In this document: piece after piece, positions 53,294 through 63,324 of the stretch
How positions within the stretch are numbered: position 1 is the stretch's first letter
Layout of the letters: each line of letters opens with the position of its first letter
Source of the DNA: Flavobacterium luminosum
GTDB taxonomy: Bacteria; Bacteroidota; Bacteroidia; Flavobacteriales; Flavobacteriaceae
Assembly: GCF_023635005.1 (NCBI RefSeq)
Contig: NZ_JAMLJM010000004.1
Coordinates: 175,973 to 239,972 of the forward strand
Direction: 5' to 3'
Length of the DNA: 64,000 nt
Made by a program: the position numbers and the translations under genes
Notes under the pieces: model-generated
What the model saw: the letters and a program-made list of their open reading frames with translations, nothing else
What the model was told of the DNA's origin: nothing
Database searches by the model: none

Positions 53294-54292
53294 TTATAAT
53301 TTATGAGGAATAAATGGATAATTTTCTTGTTCGTACACTACATCATATAATTGTTGCGTTTCAGGGAATGGAGATTCATCTGCGAATTTTTCACATTCTG
53401 CCACTAAATCATTCACTCTCTGATCGATGATTTCGATTTCCGCATCAGTAGCATAATTATTTTCTTTGATCATGTCTAAAACCTGAGTGATAGGGTCAAT
53501 CTTTTTGTATTCTTCTACCTCCTCTTTGGTTCTATATAATTGTGCATCAGACATAGAGTGTCCTCTGTAACGGTACGTTTTCATTTCAAGGAAAGTTGGT
53601 CCGTCACCACGACGAGCTCTGTCAATCGCTTCGTGCATTGCTTCCGCTACTTTTATTGGGTTCATTCCATCTACTGGACCACAAGGCATTTCGTACCCTA
53701 AACCTAATTTCCAAATATCGGTGTGGTTAGCCGTTCTTTCTACAGATGTTCCCATAGCGTATCCATTGTTTTCAACAATAAACACCACTGGTAATTTCCA
53801 GTTCATAGCCATATTAAACGCTTCATGAAGAGAACCCTGACGAGCAGCACCATCTCCAAAATAAGTCAAAGTAACACCACCCGTATTGAAATATTTATCT
53901 GCAAACGCTATACCAGCACCTACCGGAATTTGAGCACCTACGATACCGTGTCCTCCGTAGAACCCATGTTCTTTATCAAAAATATGCATTGATCCACCCA
54001 TACCTTTTGATGTACCGGTAACTTTTCCTAACAATTCTGCCATTACTCTTCTAGGATCAGTTCCCATACCAATAGGCTGAACGTGGTTACGATAAGCTGT
54101 AATCATTTTGTCTTTTGACAAATCCATGGCATGTAATGCCCCTGCCAAAACAGCTTCTTGACCATTATATAAATGTAAAAAACCTCTAACCTTTTGTTGA
54201 ATGTAAAGTGCAGCTAATTTGTCTTCGAATTTACGCCAAAACAGCATATCTTCATACCACTTTAAAAGGACTTCTTTTGTTACTTCTTTCAT
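53294..54292 (-). CDS. pdhA: Pyruvate dehydrogenase E1 component, alpha subunit
   Basis: A 332-residue ThDP enzyme subunit. The cofactor motif starts GDGAARQG (146-153) and ends VENNGYAMGT. The phosphorylation-loop-like segment is YRYRGHSMSD. It decarboxylates pyruvate together with an E1-beta subunit, which is not in this operon or window. It is the first gene of the pdhA-aceF unit. Confidence 0.95.
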   Translation of the reverse strand: MKEVTKEVLLKWYEDMLFWRKFEDKLAALYIQQKVRGFLHLYNGQEAVLAGALHAMDLSKDKMITAYRNHVQPIGMGTDPRRVMAELLGKVTGTSKGMGGSMHIFDKEHGFYGGHGIVGAQIPVGAGIAFADKYFNTGGVTLTYFGDGAARQGSLHEAFNMAMNWKLPVVFIVENNGYAMGTSVERTANHTDIWKLGLGYEMPCGPVDGMNPIKVAEAMHEAIDRARRGDGPTFLEMKTYRYRGHSMSDAQLYRTKEEVEEYKKIDPITQVLDMIKENNYATDAEIEIIDQRVNDLVAECEKFADESPFPETQQLYDVVYEQENYPFIPHKL

Positions 54293-54366
54293 GCGATTTA
54301 CTAAAGTATTGTGTGTAATTATTTGATAGAACGCAAAATATTGACCTCACACAAATTTGCGAAGAG

Positions 54367-54374
54367 CAAAAGTA
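54367..54374 (-). promoter_or_regulatory. -7 element (TACTTTTG) of pdhA-aceF
   Basis: Exact TAnnTTTG match on the minus strand, 74 nt before the pdhA ATG, leaving a leader of about 70 nt. Confidence 0.5.
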
Positions 54375-54419
54375 AGACATTCCGAATAATTGATAAAATT
54401 AAATAACGACTTTTTATAC

Positions 54420-54902
54420 TTATAAGAAGTTTTTATCAAAGGTTAACGGCAATAAATTTTGAATAGAGTCTGATTTATAGACTTCACCAGTTTCTCCCAT
54501 AAAAAATATCTCTATTGGTGTTTCTTGTTTAAATTCATACTCAAAAATAGATTGTCTACAGGCACCACATGGAGGAATTGGTTTTTCCGTAACCGATTCG
54601 GTTGCGCCTGCTGTGATTGCTATTTTGATAATTTTAGCTCCTGGATATTTAGCTCCAGCATAGAAAATAGCAACTCTTTCAGCACACAATCCCGAAGGAT
54701 ACGCTGCATTTTCCTGATTAGAACCAACAACCACTTCTCCGTTATCAAGCAATAAAGCCGCTCCAACTTTAAATTTAGAATAAGGAGCATATGCATTTTT
54801 CCTTACCTCTACCGCTTTACGCATTAAATCTTTATCTTCCACAAACAACTCTTCTATTGAATGAAAAACCAAGATCTTAGTGTCAATTTTAATTTCTTTC
54901 AT
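54420..54902 (-). CDS. cdd: Cytidine deaminase
   Basis: A 160-residue homotetramer-type deaminase of pyrimidine salvage. The zinc site is CAERVAI (Cys73, Glu75) and PPCGACRQ (Cys112, Cys115), and the substrate segment is VGAALL. The N-terminus is about 20 residues longer than in B. subtilis Cdd. It lies between porV and pdhA, preceded by the porV terminator. Confidence 0.94.
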   Translation of the reverse strand: MKEIKIDTKILVFHSIEELFVEDKDLMRKAVEVRKNAYAPYSKFKVGAALLLDNGEVVVGSNQENAAYPSGLCAERVAIFYAGAKYPGAKIIKIAITAGATESVTEKPIPPCGACRQSIFEYEFKQETPIEIFFMGETGEVYKSDSIQNLLPLTFDKNFL

Positions 54903-54914
54903 ACTTTATAAGGG

Positions 54915-54950
54915 AAAAAAAATCCAAATTTCAATATTGAAATTTGGATT
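54915..54950 (-). terminator. Terminator after porV
   Basis: Near-perfect 14-bp palindrome AATCCAAATTTCAA/TTGAAATTTGGATT, followed on the minus strand by seven T. Confidence 0.9.
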
Positions 54951-54972
54951 CGTTTTTAATTATTTATAATTC

Positions 54973-56145
54973 TTAGTATTGATCGTAGTCATCTCCGAAG
55001 TTAAACGTTAATGAAAAACGCAATGTGTTTTCTAACGGGTTTTTAACTCTTGCCATTGAGAACAAATAAGATGCATCAATTTTAATAGCATTATATCTGA
55101 AACCTGCTCCTAAAGTAGCAAATTTTCTCGATCCTTTATCTTTACTTTCGTTAAAATATCCTAAACGCATAGCAAATGAATCTTGATACCAATACTCTAA
55201 CCCAGCTGCGTAGTTTACTTCTTTCAATTCTTCCTTGAAACCATCTGGCGCATCACCAAAAGATTTAAACACTCCTGAAAACCAACCTACACTATTATAC
55301 TTGTCCGCTGCAGCTTGATATTCTGGACCATCAATAAATCCATCATTGTTAGCATCTGTAACAACTTGCGGTGTTGGAACTAGAAGTTTCGAGAACTCTA
55401 AAGTTGGAGTAACTTTATTGTACTCATCGAAAATAAAATCAAAACCCACCCCTAATCTCAAATTAGACGGTAAAAAGTTCGAACTTCTCTCAATATCGCC
55501 ATCATAAGAAATTTTTGGTCCAAGATTTTGGAAATTAAATCCTGCTCTCCAACGACCATTAAAATTTTCATATGCTACCTCTGGAGATTCATAATATCCT
55601 GCCACATCAACAGCAAAACTATTAGCTGCAGAAGCGTCTCCTGAAGCAGATTGAATTTTCAGATTAGAACGAATATATCTTCCGGCTACAGCCATTGAGA
55701 ATTGATCACTTAATTGCAAAGAGTACGATAGGTCGAATGCCAATTCGTTAGGCTTAACCGAACCCAGAGACGTCCCTCCTGCATCAGTCAGTTCTATATC
55801 TCCCAAACCAAAATATCTTAAACTTCCAGCAAAAGCACTACGTTCGTTAAAACGGTTAAAATAAGTCACCTGACTTAATGAAATATCATTAACCAAATCT
55901 GTCAAATAAGGTGTATAACTTACCGAGAATCCTTGTTTTTTTAATGAAAAGGCGTATTTGGCAGGATTAAACTGTTGCGAAAAAGCATCCGGAGATGTCG
56001 CTACCCCACTATCTCCCATACCCGCAGAACGAGCATCGGCAGAAATTAATAAAAAAGGAACTCCTGTAGTAATTGGTCTTTCATTTTGAGCTGAAGCATT
56101 CATATAAGCTAAAAGCCCAGTAATCAATAAGGTTAATTTTCTCAT
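54973..56145 (-). CDS. porV: Type IX secretion system outer-membrane protein PorV (LptO)
   Basis: A 390-residue FadL-like 14-strand barrel protein with signal peptide (ending ASAQ). The family landmarks are ITTGVPFLLISADARSAGMGD and SPDAFSQQFNPAKYAF. PorV collects cargo from the T9SS translocon and delivers it to the PorU sortase. It lies directly after porU with its own -7 box TATATTTG (56166-56173) and before a strong terminator. The porV-porU-gldJ order matches that of F. johnsoniae. Confidence 0.95.
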   Translation of the reverse strand: MRKLTLLITGLLAYMNASAQNERPITTGVPFLLISADARSAGMGDSGVATSPDAFSQQFNPAKYAFSLKKQGFSVSYTPYLTDLVNDISLSQVTYFNRFNERSAFAGSLRYFGLGDIELTDAGGTSLGSVKPNELAFDLSYSLQLSDQFSMAVAGRYIRSNLKIQSASGDASAANSFAVDVAGYYESPEVAYENFNGRWRAGFNFQNLGPKISYDGDIERSSNFLPSNLRLGVGFDFIFDEYNKVTPTLEFSKLLVPTPQVVTDANNDGFIDGPEYQAAADKYNSVGWFSGVFKSFGDAPDGFKEELKEVNYAAGLEYWYQDSFAMRLGYFNESKDKGSRKFATLGAGFRYNAIKIDASYLFSMARVKNPLENTLRFSLTFNFGDDYDQY

Positions 56146-56165
56146 TATATTTTCAAAATATTCAA

Positions 56166-56173
56166 CAAATATA
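56166..56173 (-). promoter_or_regulatory. -7 element (TATATTTG) of porV
   Basis: Exact TAnnTTTG match on the minus strand, 20 nt before the porV ATG and just past the porU stop. Confidence 0.5.
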
Positions 56174-56182
56174 TACTTTTTA

Positions 56183-59100
56183 TCAAAGTATCACTAATTT
56201 CTCAAATTTTTCAACTTTTTTATTAGAGAGCGTCGACTTGACGGTCAATCGATAAACGTAAACTCCTTTTCCAATTTTATCACCAAAATCATCCCGACCA
56301 TCCCAAGTTATGTTTCTAGAGGTAAATCCCTCTGTAGTAACCATTTCCTTTTTACTCCAAACAATTTTACCTGTTATGGTCATGACCTGAACTTGAACTT
56401 CAAGAGGTTCAAAAGGTTTATTGTGGGTAAACCAAAACTCCGTGTAATTCACAAAAGGATTAGGATAATTGAGAACATTAGTTAGCGTAATTTTTTCATC
56501 ACTTACCACTAAGAATTGTAACTCAGAAACAATTAAATTATTGTACACATCCCAAGCTTTAAATGTAACGGTATGTAATCCCGGGCTTAAATTTTGAAAA
56601 GGGAACTTCAATTTTCCTTTCGTATAATCGTCTAATTCTGTTTCATAAAAATCATTCAACACATAAGGCTTGGTTTCGTCACCATCGAGATAGGCAATGA
56701 TGTCGTGACCGATTCCACTTGCTGTATTAATTCCGTTTTCATCTTCTAAAAAAGCCAAAAACAATGGTGATTCATTAGTAATACCACCAGAAACAAATGA
56801 TTCGTCATTCATATACAGTCGAACTCTTGGCGGAGTATTATCTGTAGCAGCATTTGTGTTTACCCCTCCTATTTTCAGAGAAGTATCATACCCTGTGTGA
56901 TCCTCTATGACAGTTGAATTTTTAGCATAAAAGCTTATTTTACCATTGCCTTCTGCTATTTTGATATCCTTAGGCACTACAAAACTAAATTCAAACAATC
57001 CGTTATTCACTGAAGCATTTCCTCTAAAAATAGTTTCTCCTTGCACTTTGAATGGCATTTTGTACACCACCCCTCCGATAGCTATATAATCATTACCCAA
57101 AGTAGTTCGATTTATATCTTTATCGAAGATATTAACCGATAGTTCTCCTTTATAATTTGACAATAAATTATCAAACTCATCGGTGATTTCTCCAGATAAT
57201 TTCACCAAACTCAAGGCCTTGAGAGGTTCGGTTACTGAGGCCACTGGAACATCATTGATTTTTGTTAATTTTATTTTAGGTCTTGGAATAGCTAGTTGTA
57301 AAGCAGGATCACCAATATAAAAAACAACATTATTCCCAGAATTCATCATAGCGTTTTTAGTGATTCTAACTGCTTCAGCTATGCTAACATAATTATTAGA
57401 ACCGTACGAGAATAAATATTGTGCGAATCTTTGATTGAAGCTTTCTCCGGTAGACTGACCAATTTGTCGTGTAGTTGTTACCATTGAAACAGCACCACCA
57501 TTGGGATTCCAATAGGTAAATTCTCCAGCTGTTTCACGCATCGGATTATCAAAACGAGTGAATTCGCAAGTAACAGTAATAAACAATGGATATTTATATC
57601 TATTGGAAAGTTTTTTAGCATCGACCGTTTCAAACAAACGTTCCTGCGCCAAACCATCTTCACCTCCATGACCTAAATAATCAAATACCAAAGCCCCTTG
57701 CGCAAACGAACTTATAAATTCTTCTTTAGCTTTCGGATATCGTTGCCCTCCCGAAGAAGTTTCCTGCACATAAGCGTCTGTATGTATCTTCTTTATATTC
57801 AAAAACGGCTTGTTCGTTGTAATGGTATTAGCCAAATCATCCAGAACACTCTCTAAACTTGCATCACTTACTTTATCAACATCATCGGACAAAAAAACCA
57901 AATTATTTCTCCATTTGCCTAACGATTTTTCGTCATAATAATCTATCACTTTGGTTACCATTTCTTCTGCTTGCGATAAAGTTGAGGCTAAAATTCTCCC
58001 CACTGCGACATCTACTCCTTGGTAATAAATCATTGCTCCTTCATTATCATCCATCATACCAAAAAAATCATCTGAAATAAATGAAGACACAACTGAAAAA
58101 CTATCTAAGGAATGAAAAATAGGTACAATATTAGTATTATCACGAATTCTGTCTTTAAAATCAAAAGAAGCATCCCCAAAAAGACAAAGATATTTTACTT
58201 TTTTGCTTGGTTCTGAAGCATTTTGATATACATATTTCACAAAATTGCGAATAGCTCCAATATCTTGTTTTCCAGAAGAAAATTCATTATAAATTTTATC
58301 TAAAGTAACCACTTTTACATTCAACTGATTTTTAGTTCGATGCAAATTGGCTAATCTCTCTGCCTGACTAGACAAGAACTGCGGAGTCACAATAAGATAA
58401 TCGACATCTTTAAAATTGCCTTGTGAGTCTTTAAAAATTTCTCCCTTCAAATTTTGATTCGTAACACTAGAGTTATTGTCTCTTAAAGGAGTATAAAAAT
58501 CAGTATTATCCAAAACCACATACTCTCTTACTTCTCCCATTTCGGCCAAGACAGAAAATTGACTTTGTCCGTTGTTATTTTTTGCTCTAATATTATAAAT
58601 ATCCGTAACATCCCAAACCTTGCTTACAGAAGAAGCATTACTAATTTGATACTCACAAACACCCACATTTGTTGCGACTTCATTTACTTTAAACACAAAC
58701 TGTTTCCCGTAGCCTCTCAAATTGGATTTTGCCTCTACTTTTATATAATCCAGATACGCATTAGCAGACGGTACACCTCCATTATTGAATTTTACAGCCA
58801 CATTAATATTTCCTGAACTAGGATTAAAGGAAAAAGAATTTTGATTCCCATTTGCATAAACAGGTCCATCCGCATTGATAGCGTTAAAAGATATTACTCC
58901 AAGATCTTGTCCGTTTCCTTTTACCGCGAAAGAAGTATTTACCACAGCAGAAGCCGCACCGCTAACATATACTTTAACTGGTGTTCCAGAAGACAAATTA
59001 GGAAAATTAAACTGAAACGTCTGTTCATTTTGAATGCGAAACTCTTCTCCAAACCATTTTCTACCCAATTTAACTATGTTAACCTTATCAACTTCATGAA

Positions 59101-60016
59101 ACTGATAATCATCAAATACCGAATATACATTATCGGGGGCAAGGTTAGGTTCCGCCAGCTGTTGAATTCTTTTACCATTTCCGGAAGATGAAGTAATATA
59201 ATAGTACGTTTTTTCCGCATATAAATTAAGGTGTGTTTGATTTTCACTACTCCATCGATCAAAACCTTCACCATAGAACAAAATATAATCACTATCGTTA
59301 AAAACGCCGTCTTCTTCTCCAACAAATTCTACAGCGTTTTCTTCTAAATCATTTGGATAATCAATGGAATTCAATAACGGTACCATTCTTCCTCCGTTTC
59401 CATAAAGTTTGATGGTTTTGGGGTCTACATTGGTATTGAATCCTAAATCTTTAAGGAATTGTTTTGTGATTTTATAAACACCCGATTTCTGAATATAGAA
59501 TTTCTTCCACACACCAGAACTCAGAACCGAATTAGAAACCGCCGAAACGGATAACATTCTATTTCGTTGTACATCTTTCTTCGGTGCGAAAAAATAATTT
59601 AAACTTTTTACTCTTTTAAAAACACCATTACTATTGATAATAGGACTAAAAGACAGAAGAACTTTCAATTCCTCACGAGCATAGGAATTCTCAATTTTGA
59701 CTGTCAACTTTTCAGGAATAAGCTTTTTAGAAAGCTCTCCTAAATTAGTCGATGGAACATCTTCAAATACAACATTTTCAACCCTAATCGAATTTTCATC
59801 AATAGGAAAGTTTGTCTTTATGGATTTACTATAAGTAATCGTTTTATTTACATCATTATAAATAAAGTTCTCAGCATTAAAAAAAGGAATTTGAAATTGA
59901 TATCTATCATTCAACTTATAAGGCGCTTCCTTCCATTCAATTACAATAGAATTATCTTCTTGAGCGAAAAGGAATTGACAAAATAAGAATAGAAAAAATG
60001 TTAAAAGATGTTTCAT
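56183..60016 (-). CDS. porU: Type IX secretion system sortase PorU
   Basis: A 1277-residue gingipain-fold (C25) cysteine protease that removes C-terminal signals of T9SS cargo and links the cargo to A-LPS. A signal peptide ending FAQ is followed by an N-terminal beta domain. The catalytic dyad is His783 (YLGHGGEDG) and Cys817 (TVTCEFTRF). The C-terminus has an FlgD-like/Ig domain with SNPNPF-like YPNPFVNYTEF and ends in KLVIL. The ATG at 60016 is used; the frame to 60028 starts with TTG. It is located beside its partner porV. Confidence 0.95.
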   Translation of the reverse strand: MKHLLTFFLFLFCQFLFAQEDNSIVIEWKEAPYKLNDRYQFQIPFFNAENFIYNDVNKTITYSKSIKTNFPIDENSIRVENVVFEDVPSTNLGELSKKLIPEKLTVKIENSYAREELKVLLSFSPIINSNGVFKRVKSLNYFFAPKKDVQRNRMLSVSAVSNSVLSSGVWKKFYIQKSGVYKITKQFLKDLGFNTNVDPKTIKLYGNGGRMVPLLNSIDYPNDLEENAVEFVGEEDGVFNDSDYILFYGEGFDRWSSENQTHLNLYAEKTYYYITSSSGNGKRIQQLAEPNLAPDNVYSVFDDYQFHEVDKVNIVKLGRKWFGEEFRIQNEQTFQFNFPNLSSGTPVKVYVSGAASAVVNTSFAVKGNGQDLGVISFNAINADGPVYANGNQNSFSFNPSSGNINVAVKFNNGGVPSANAYLDYIKVEAKSNLRGYGKQFVFKVNEVATNVGVCEYQISNASSVSKVWDVTDIYNIRAKNNNGQSQFSVLAEMGEVREYVVLDNTDFYTPLRDNNSSVTNQNLKGEIFKDSQGNFKDVDYLIVTPQFLSSQAERLANLHRTKNQLNVKVVTLDKIYNEFSSGKQDIGAIRNFVKYVYQNASEPSKKVKYLCLFGDASFDFKDRIRDNTNIVPIFHSLDSFSVVSSFISDDFFGMMDDNEGAMIYYQGVDVAVGRILASTLSQAEEMVTKVIDYYDEKSLGKWRNNLVFLSDDVDKVSDASLESVLDDLANTITTNKPFLNIKKIHTDAYVQETSSGGQRYPKAKEEFISSFAQGALVFDYLGHGGEDGLAQERLFETVDAKKLSNRYKYPLFITVTCEFTRFDNPMRETAGEFTYWNPNGGAVSMVTTTRQIGQSTGESFNQRFAQYLFSYGSNNYVSIAEAVRITKNAMMNSGNNVVFYIGDPALQLAIPRPKIKLTKINDVPVASVTEPLKALSLVKLSGEITDEFDNLLSNYKGELSVNIFDKDINRTTLGNDYIAIGGVVYKMPFKVQGETIFRGNASVNNGLFEFSFVVPKDIKIAEGNGKISFYAKNSTVIEDHTGYDTSLKIGGVNTNAATDNTPPRVRLYMNDESFVSGGITNESPLFLAFLEDENGINTASGIGHDIIAYLDGDETKPYVLNDFYETELDDYTKGKLKFPFQNLSPGLHTVTFKAWDVYNNLIVSELQFLVVSDEKITLTNVLNYPNPFVNYTEFWFTHNKPFEPLEVQVQVMTITGKIVWSKKEMVTTEGFTSRNITWDGRDDFGDKIGKGVYVYRLTVKSTLSNKKVEKFEKLVIL

Positions 60017-60215
60017 ACTTAAAGACAATCGATAAAGTCAGTATTTTTAAGAGGGTAAAAATAACCATTTATACAATATAAAATACACTGAAACGTTATG
60101 TACAAGTAGTTTACGATGCAAATTTTAAGATTTTTTTAAATATTTAATCATTTGGTGTTGCAGTTTTATGGTTAATTCTTATATTGCACCACAAAAATAA
60201 TTACCTACTGAAAGT

Positions 60216-61937
60216 ATGAAAGTAAACAAAACAATGGCAGTAAGAGTACTCTTATCGATGATGGTACTGTTAGGATTTACTACTAGTTGTAGTAAAAAGT
60301 CAAGTTCGAAGAACACTTCTTCAGCAACAGGCTGGAAAATCAATGACCCTAACGGAGGTTTCCAGTACAACTCAAATTTCACCAAGCAAGAAACTGCTCC
60401 TGGTTTAATTTTGGTTGAAGGAGGAACATTTACTATGGGTAAAATTCAAGATGACGTAATGCATGATTGGAATAATACTCCATCACAACAACACGTTCAA
60501 TCGTTCTACATGGATGAAACTGAGGTTACAAACATCATGTACATGGAATATTTAGATTGGTTGAAAAGAGTTTTTCCTCCATCTGATCCAAATTATCGTC
60601 ATATTTACGAAGGCGCATTACCAGACACTTTGGTATGGAGAAACAGATTAGGTTACAACGAAACCATGACAAACAACTATTTGAGACACCCTGCGTATTC
60701 GCAATACCCTGTTGTTGGTGTGAACTGGATTCAAGCTACTGAATTTGCTAAATGGAGAACAAACCGTGTAAATGAAGCAATTTTAGAAAGAGAAGGTTAC
60801 ATGAAAAAAGGTGCAAAAGTGGTTGATGTTGATGCAAATAACACTTTTGATACTGAAGCTTATTTAGTTTCACCTTCTACTTCTTTTGGTGGAAATGAAG
60901 AAATTATTTTACAAAAACCATTAGGTCGTGCTGCTGGTAAATCTAAAAAATCTAAAGCAGCAGATACAACTTCAATAGGTGCTGATGGACCTCAAAATGT
61001 ATACGCACAAAAAACTTCAGGTGTTTTATTACCTGAATACAGACTTCCAACTGAAGCAGAGTGGGAATATGCTGCTGCTGCCGATGTAGGAAATAGAGAA
61101 TACAACATCTACAAAGGTCAAAAGAAATATCCTTGGAAAGGTCAATACACTCGTTCTGGAAGCAGAATCACAAGAGGAGATCAATTGGCTAACTTCAAAC
61201 AAGGTAAAGGAGATTACGGAGGAATTGCAGGTTGGTCAGATGACAATGCTGATATTACTGCAGCCGTTAAATCATACAAACCAAATGATTTCGGTTTATA
61301 TGACATGGCAGGAAACGTATCTGAGTGGGTTCAAGATGTTTACAGACCAATCGTAGATGATGAAGCTAATGATTTCAACTACTTCCGTGGAAACGTTTAT
61401 ACAAAAAATAAAATTGACAACGAAGGCAGAGTTGAGTTTGTAACTTCTGAGACTATCAAATACGATACTTTAAGTAACGGAAAAATCATTGCTAGAAACA
61501 AACCAGGAGAAATCGTTCAAGTACCAGTTGATGAGCAAGAAACTTATTTAAGACAAAACTTCTCTCAAAGCAACAATATCGATTACAGAGATGGAGACAA
61601 ATCATCAACTCGTTTCTTTGATTTCGGTAATGGAGATGATGCTGATGTTAAAGTATCAGATAAAAAGAGAATGTATGATTCACCAATCCACAAAGTATCT
61701 AAAGATACAACAGGAAAAATGGATCGTAAATTCGACAAATCACAAAAAAGAACAACTTTAATCGGAAACGATGTAAGAGTTTACAAAGGTGGTTCTTGGA
61801 AAGATAGAGCTTATTGGTTAGATCCTGCAACAAGAAGATATTGTCACCAAGATATTGCAACAGACTATATTGGATTTAGATGTGCTATGTCTAGAGTAGG
61901 TCCAAAATCTGATTTCAAGAAAAAACCTAGAAATTAA
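60216..61937 (+). CDS. gldJ: Gliding-motility/T9SS lipoprotein GldJ
   Basis: A 573-residue outer-membrane lipoprotein (Cys25 in TTSCSKK) with a sulfatase-modifying-factor (FGE) domain. Domain landmarks are LILVEGGTFTMG, FYMDETEVTN, PVVGVNWIQATEFAKW and YKGGSWKDRAYWLDP. A long insert with basic and acidic residues (about 225-260) splits the domain as in GldK/GldJ. GldJ is needed for gliding and for stability of GldK. It is divergent from porU. A T-rich TATATTG sits upstream near 60179. Confidence 0.95.
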   Translation: MKVNKTMAVRVLLSMMVLLGFTTSCSKKSSSKNTSSATGWKINDPNGGFQYNSNFTKQETAPGLILVEGGTFTMGKIQDDVMHDWNNTPSQQHVQSFYMDETEVTNIMYMEYLDWLKRVFPPSDPNYRHIYEGALPDTLVWRNRLGYNETMTNNYLRHPAYSQYPVVGVNWIQATEFAKWRTNRVNEAILEREGYMKKGAKVVDVDANNTFDTEAYLVSPSTSFGGNEEIILQKPLGRAAGKSKKSKAADTTSIGADGPQNVYAQKTSGVLLPEYRLPTEAEWEYAAAADVGNREYNIYKGQKKYPWKGQYTRSGSRITRGDQLANFKQGKGDYGGIAGWSDDNADITAAVKSYKPNDFGLYDMAGNVSEWVQDVYRPIVDDEANDFNYFRGNVYTKNKIDNEGRVEFVTSETIKYDTLSNGKIIARNKPGEIVQVPVDEQETYLRQNFSQSNNIDYRDGDKSSTRFFDFGNGDDADVKVSDKKRMYDSPIHKVSKDTTGKMDRKFDKSQKRTTLIGNDVRVYKGGSWKDRAYWLDPATRRYCHQDIATDYIGFRCAMSRVGPKSDFKKKPRN

Positions 61938-61957
61938 TTATACTTTCATATAAAAAT

Positions 61958-61990
61958 AAAGAGCCCTATTTTAGGGCTCTTTATTTTTTA
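61958..61990 (+). terminator. Terminator of gldJ
   Basis: Eleven-bp stem AAAGAGCCCTA/TAGGGCTCTTT, 3-nt loop, T-rich tail. The murF promoter starts right behind it. Confidence 0.92.
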
Positions 61991-61991
61991 G

Positions 61992-61999
61992 TACATTCG
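61992..61999 (+). promoter_or_regulatory. Probable -7 element of murF (TACATTCG), 4 nt before the ATG
   Basis: One mismatch to TAnnTTTG. Squeezed between the gldJ terminator and the murF ATG with the same spacing seen at rlmB. Confidence 0.5.
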
Positions 62000-62003
62000 T
62001 CTT

Positions 62004-63284
62004 ATGAAAATAGAAGAAATTTACCAATGTTTTTTACAATGTGAGTCTATCTCTACAGACACACGAAAAATAGAACCTAATTCTTTATTTGTAGCTCTCA
62101 GAGGGGATAACTTTGATGCCAATACCTTTGCTGAAGAAGCTTTAAAAAAAGGAGCACTATTTGTTATTATTGATAATAAAAATTACTTCACTGACCCAGA
62201 AAAAATGATCTTAGTTGGAGACAGCTTAAAGACATTACAAGATCTAGCCAATTACCATAGAAAACAATTGGGTTTAACAATACTTGCCTTAACAGGAAGT
62301 AACGGAAAAACCACCACTAAGGAATTAATTTATTCAGTGCTTTCAAAAAAATATGAAACAAAAGCAACCCTTGGAAATCTAAATAATCACATTGGAGTAC
62401 CATTAACGTTACTTTCTTTTGATGCAAACACCGATATTGGAATTGTTGAAATGGGTGCTAACCACCAAAAAGAAATTGAACAACTTTGTGCTATAGCTGA
62501 ACCTGATTTTGGCTACATTACCAATTTTGGAAAAGCTCATTTAGAAGGATTTGGAGGTGTTGAAGGAGTTATAAAAGGTAAAAGTGAACTCTACACCTAC
62601 TTACGAGAGAACCAAAAAACAGTTTTCATCAACCTAGATGACCCTATCCAGGTTGAAAAAACAGAACATATTACTACCTATGGTTTTTCAACAAAGGACA
62701 AAGGAAACATTTTAATCAAATCAATTACAGCCAATCCTTTTGTTAAGGTTGAATTCTCAAACCAAAGTATCCAATCGCATCTTATTGGAATATATAATGC
62801 AAACAATATTAATGCTGCAATAACAATTGGTAAATACTTCAATATCCATGAAGAGGATATAAAACAGGCTATAGAAAATTATATACCTTCCAATAATCGT
62901 TCCCAACTTATTAACAAAGGATCAAATCAAATAATTCTTGATGCCTACAATGCCAACCCTTCAAGTATGGCAGCTGCACTGAACAATTTTTTACAACTCG
63001 ATTCAGATTCTAAAATTGCGATTTTAGGAGATATGTTTGAGTTAGGAAACGAAAGTCTATGTGAACACAAGAAAATTGTAGAAAACGCAAAAAAAGAGAC
63101 AAATATTACATTCTACTTTATAGGAAAAGATTTTTTTTCCAACAGAACAGAAGAAAATCATTTATTGTTTTTTGAAAACTATGATGACTTCAGTAAAAAA
63201 CATCAAAACAAGCCCAAAAATTCAATTATACTCATTAAAGGATCTCGTGGCATGGCTCTAGAAAGAGCTTTAGACTTACTATAG
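62004..63284 (+). CDS. murF: UDP-N-acetylmuramoyl-tripeptide--D-alanyl-D-alanine ligase
   Basis: A 426-residue Mur ligase adding D-Ala-D-Ala to the peptidoglycan precursor. The N-terminal UMP-binding motif is ISTDTRKIEPNSLFVALRG, the P-loop is TGSNGKTTT (97-105), the carbamyl-Lys region is YITNFGKAHLEGFGG and the C-terminal motif is DAYNANPSS. It is unusual for murF to lie alone, away from the dcw division cluster. It ends at a terminator before the convergent rRNA operon. Confidence 0.96.
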   Translation: MKIEEIYQCFLQCESISTDTRKIEPNSLFVALRGDNFDANTFAEEALKKGALFVIIDNKNYFTDPEKMILVGDSLKTLQDLANYHRKQLGLTILALTGSNGKTTTKELIYSVLSKKYETKATLGNLNNHIGVPLTLLSFDANTDIGIVEMGANHQKEIEQLCAIAEPDFGYITNFGKAHLEGFGGVEGVIKGKSELYTYLRENQKTVFINLDDPIQVEKTEHITTYGFSTKDKGNILIKSITANPFVKVEFSNQSIQSHLIGIYNANNINAAITIGKYFNIHEEDIKQAIENYIPSNNRSQLINKGSNQIILDAYNANPSSMAAALNNFLQLDSDSKIAILGDMFELGNESLCEHKKIVENAKKETNITFYFIGKDFFSNRTEENHLLFFENYDDFSKKHQNKPKNSIILIKGSRGMALERALDLL

Positions 63285-63293
63285 CAAAAAGAT

Positions 63294-63324
63294 AAGGCTA
63301 TCTCAGAAGAGATAGCCTTTTTTG
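63294..63324 (+). terminator. Terminator of murF
   Basis: Eleven-bp stem AAGGCTATCTC/GAGATAGCCTT, loop AGAA, followed by T. Confidence 0.92.

Noticed and set aside
58841..59191. 116-codon plus-strand frame opposite porU
   Set aside because: Shadow frame inside the well-supported porU gene. It has no family features and a low-quality composition.
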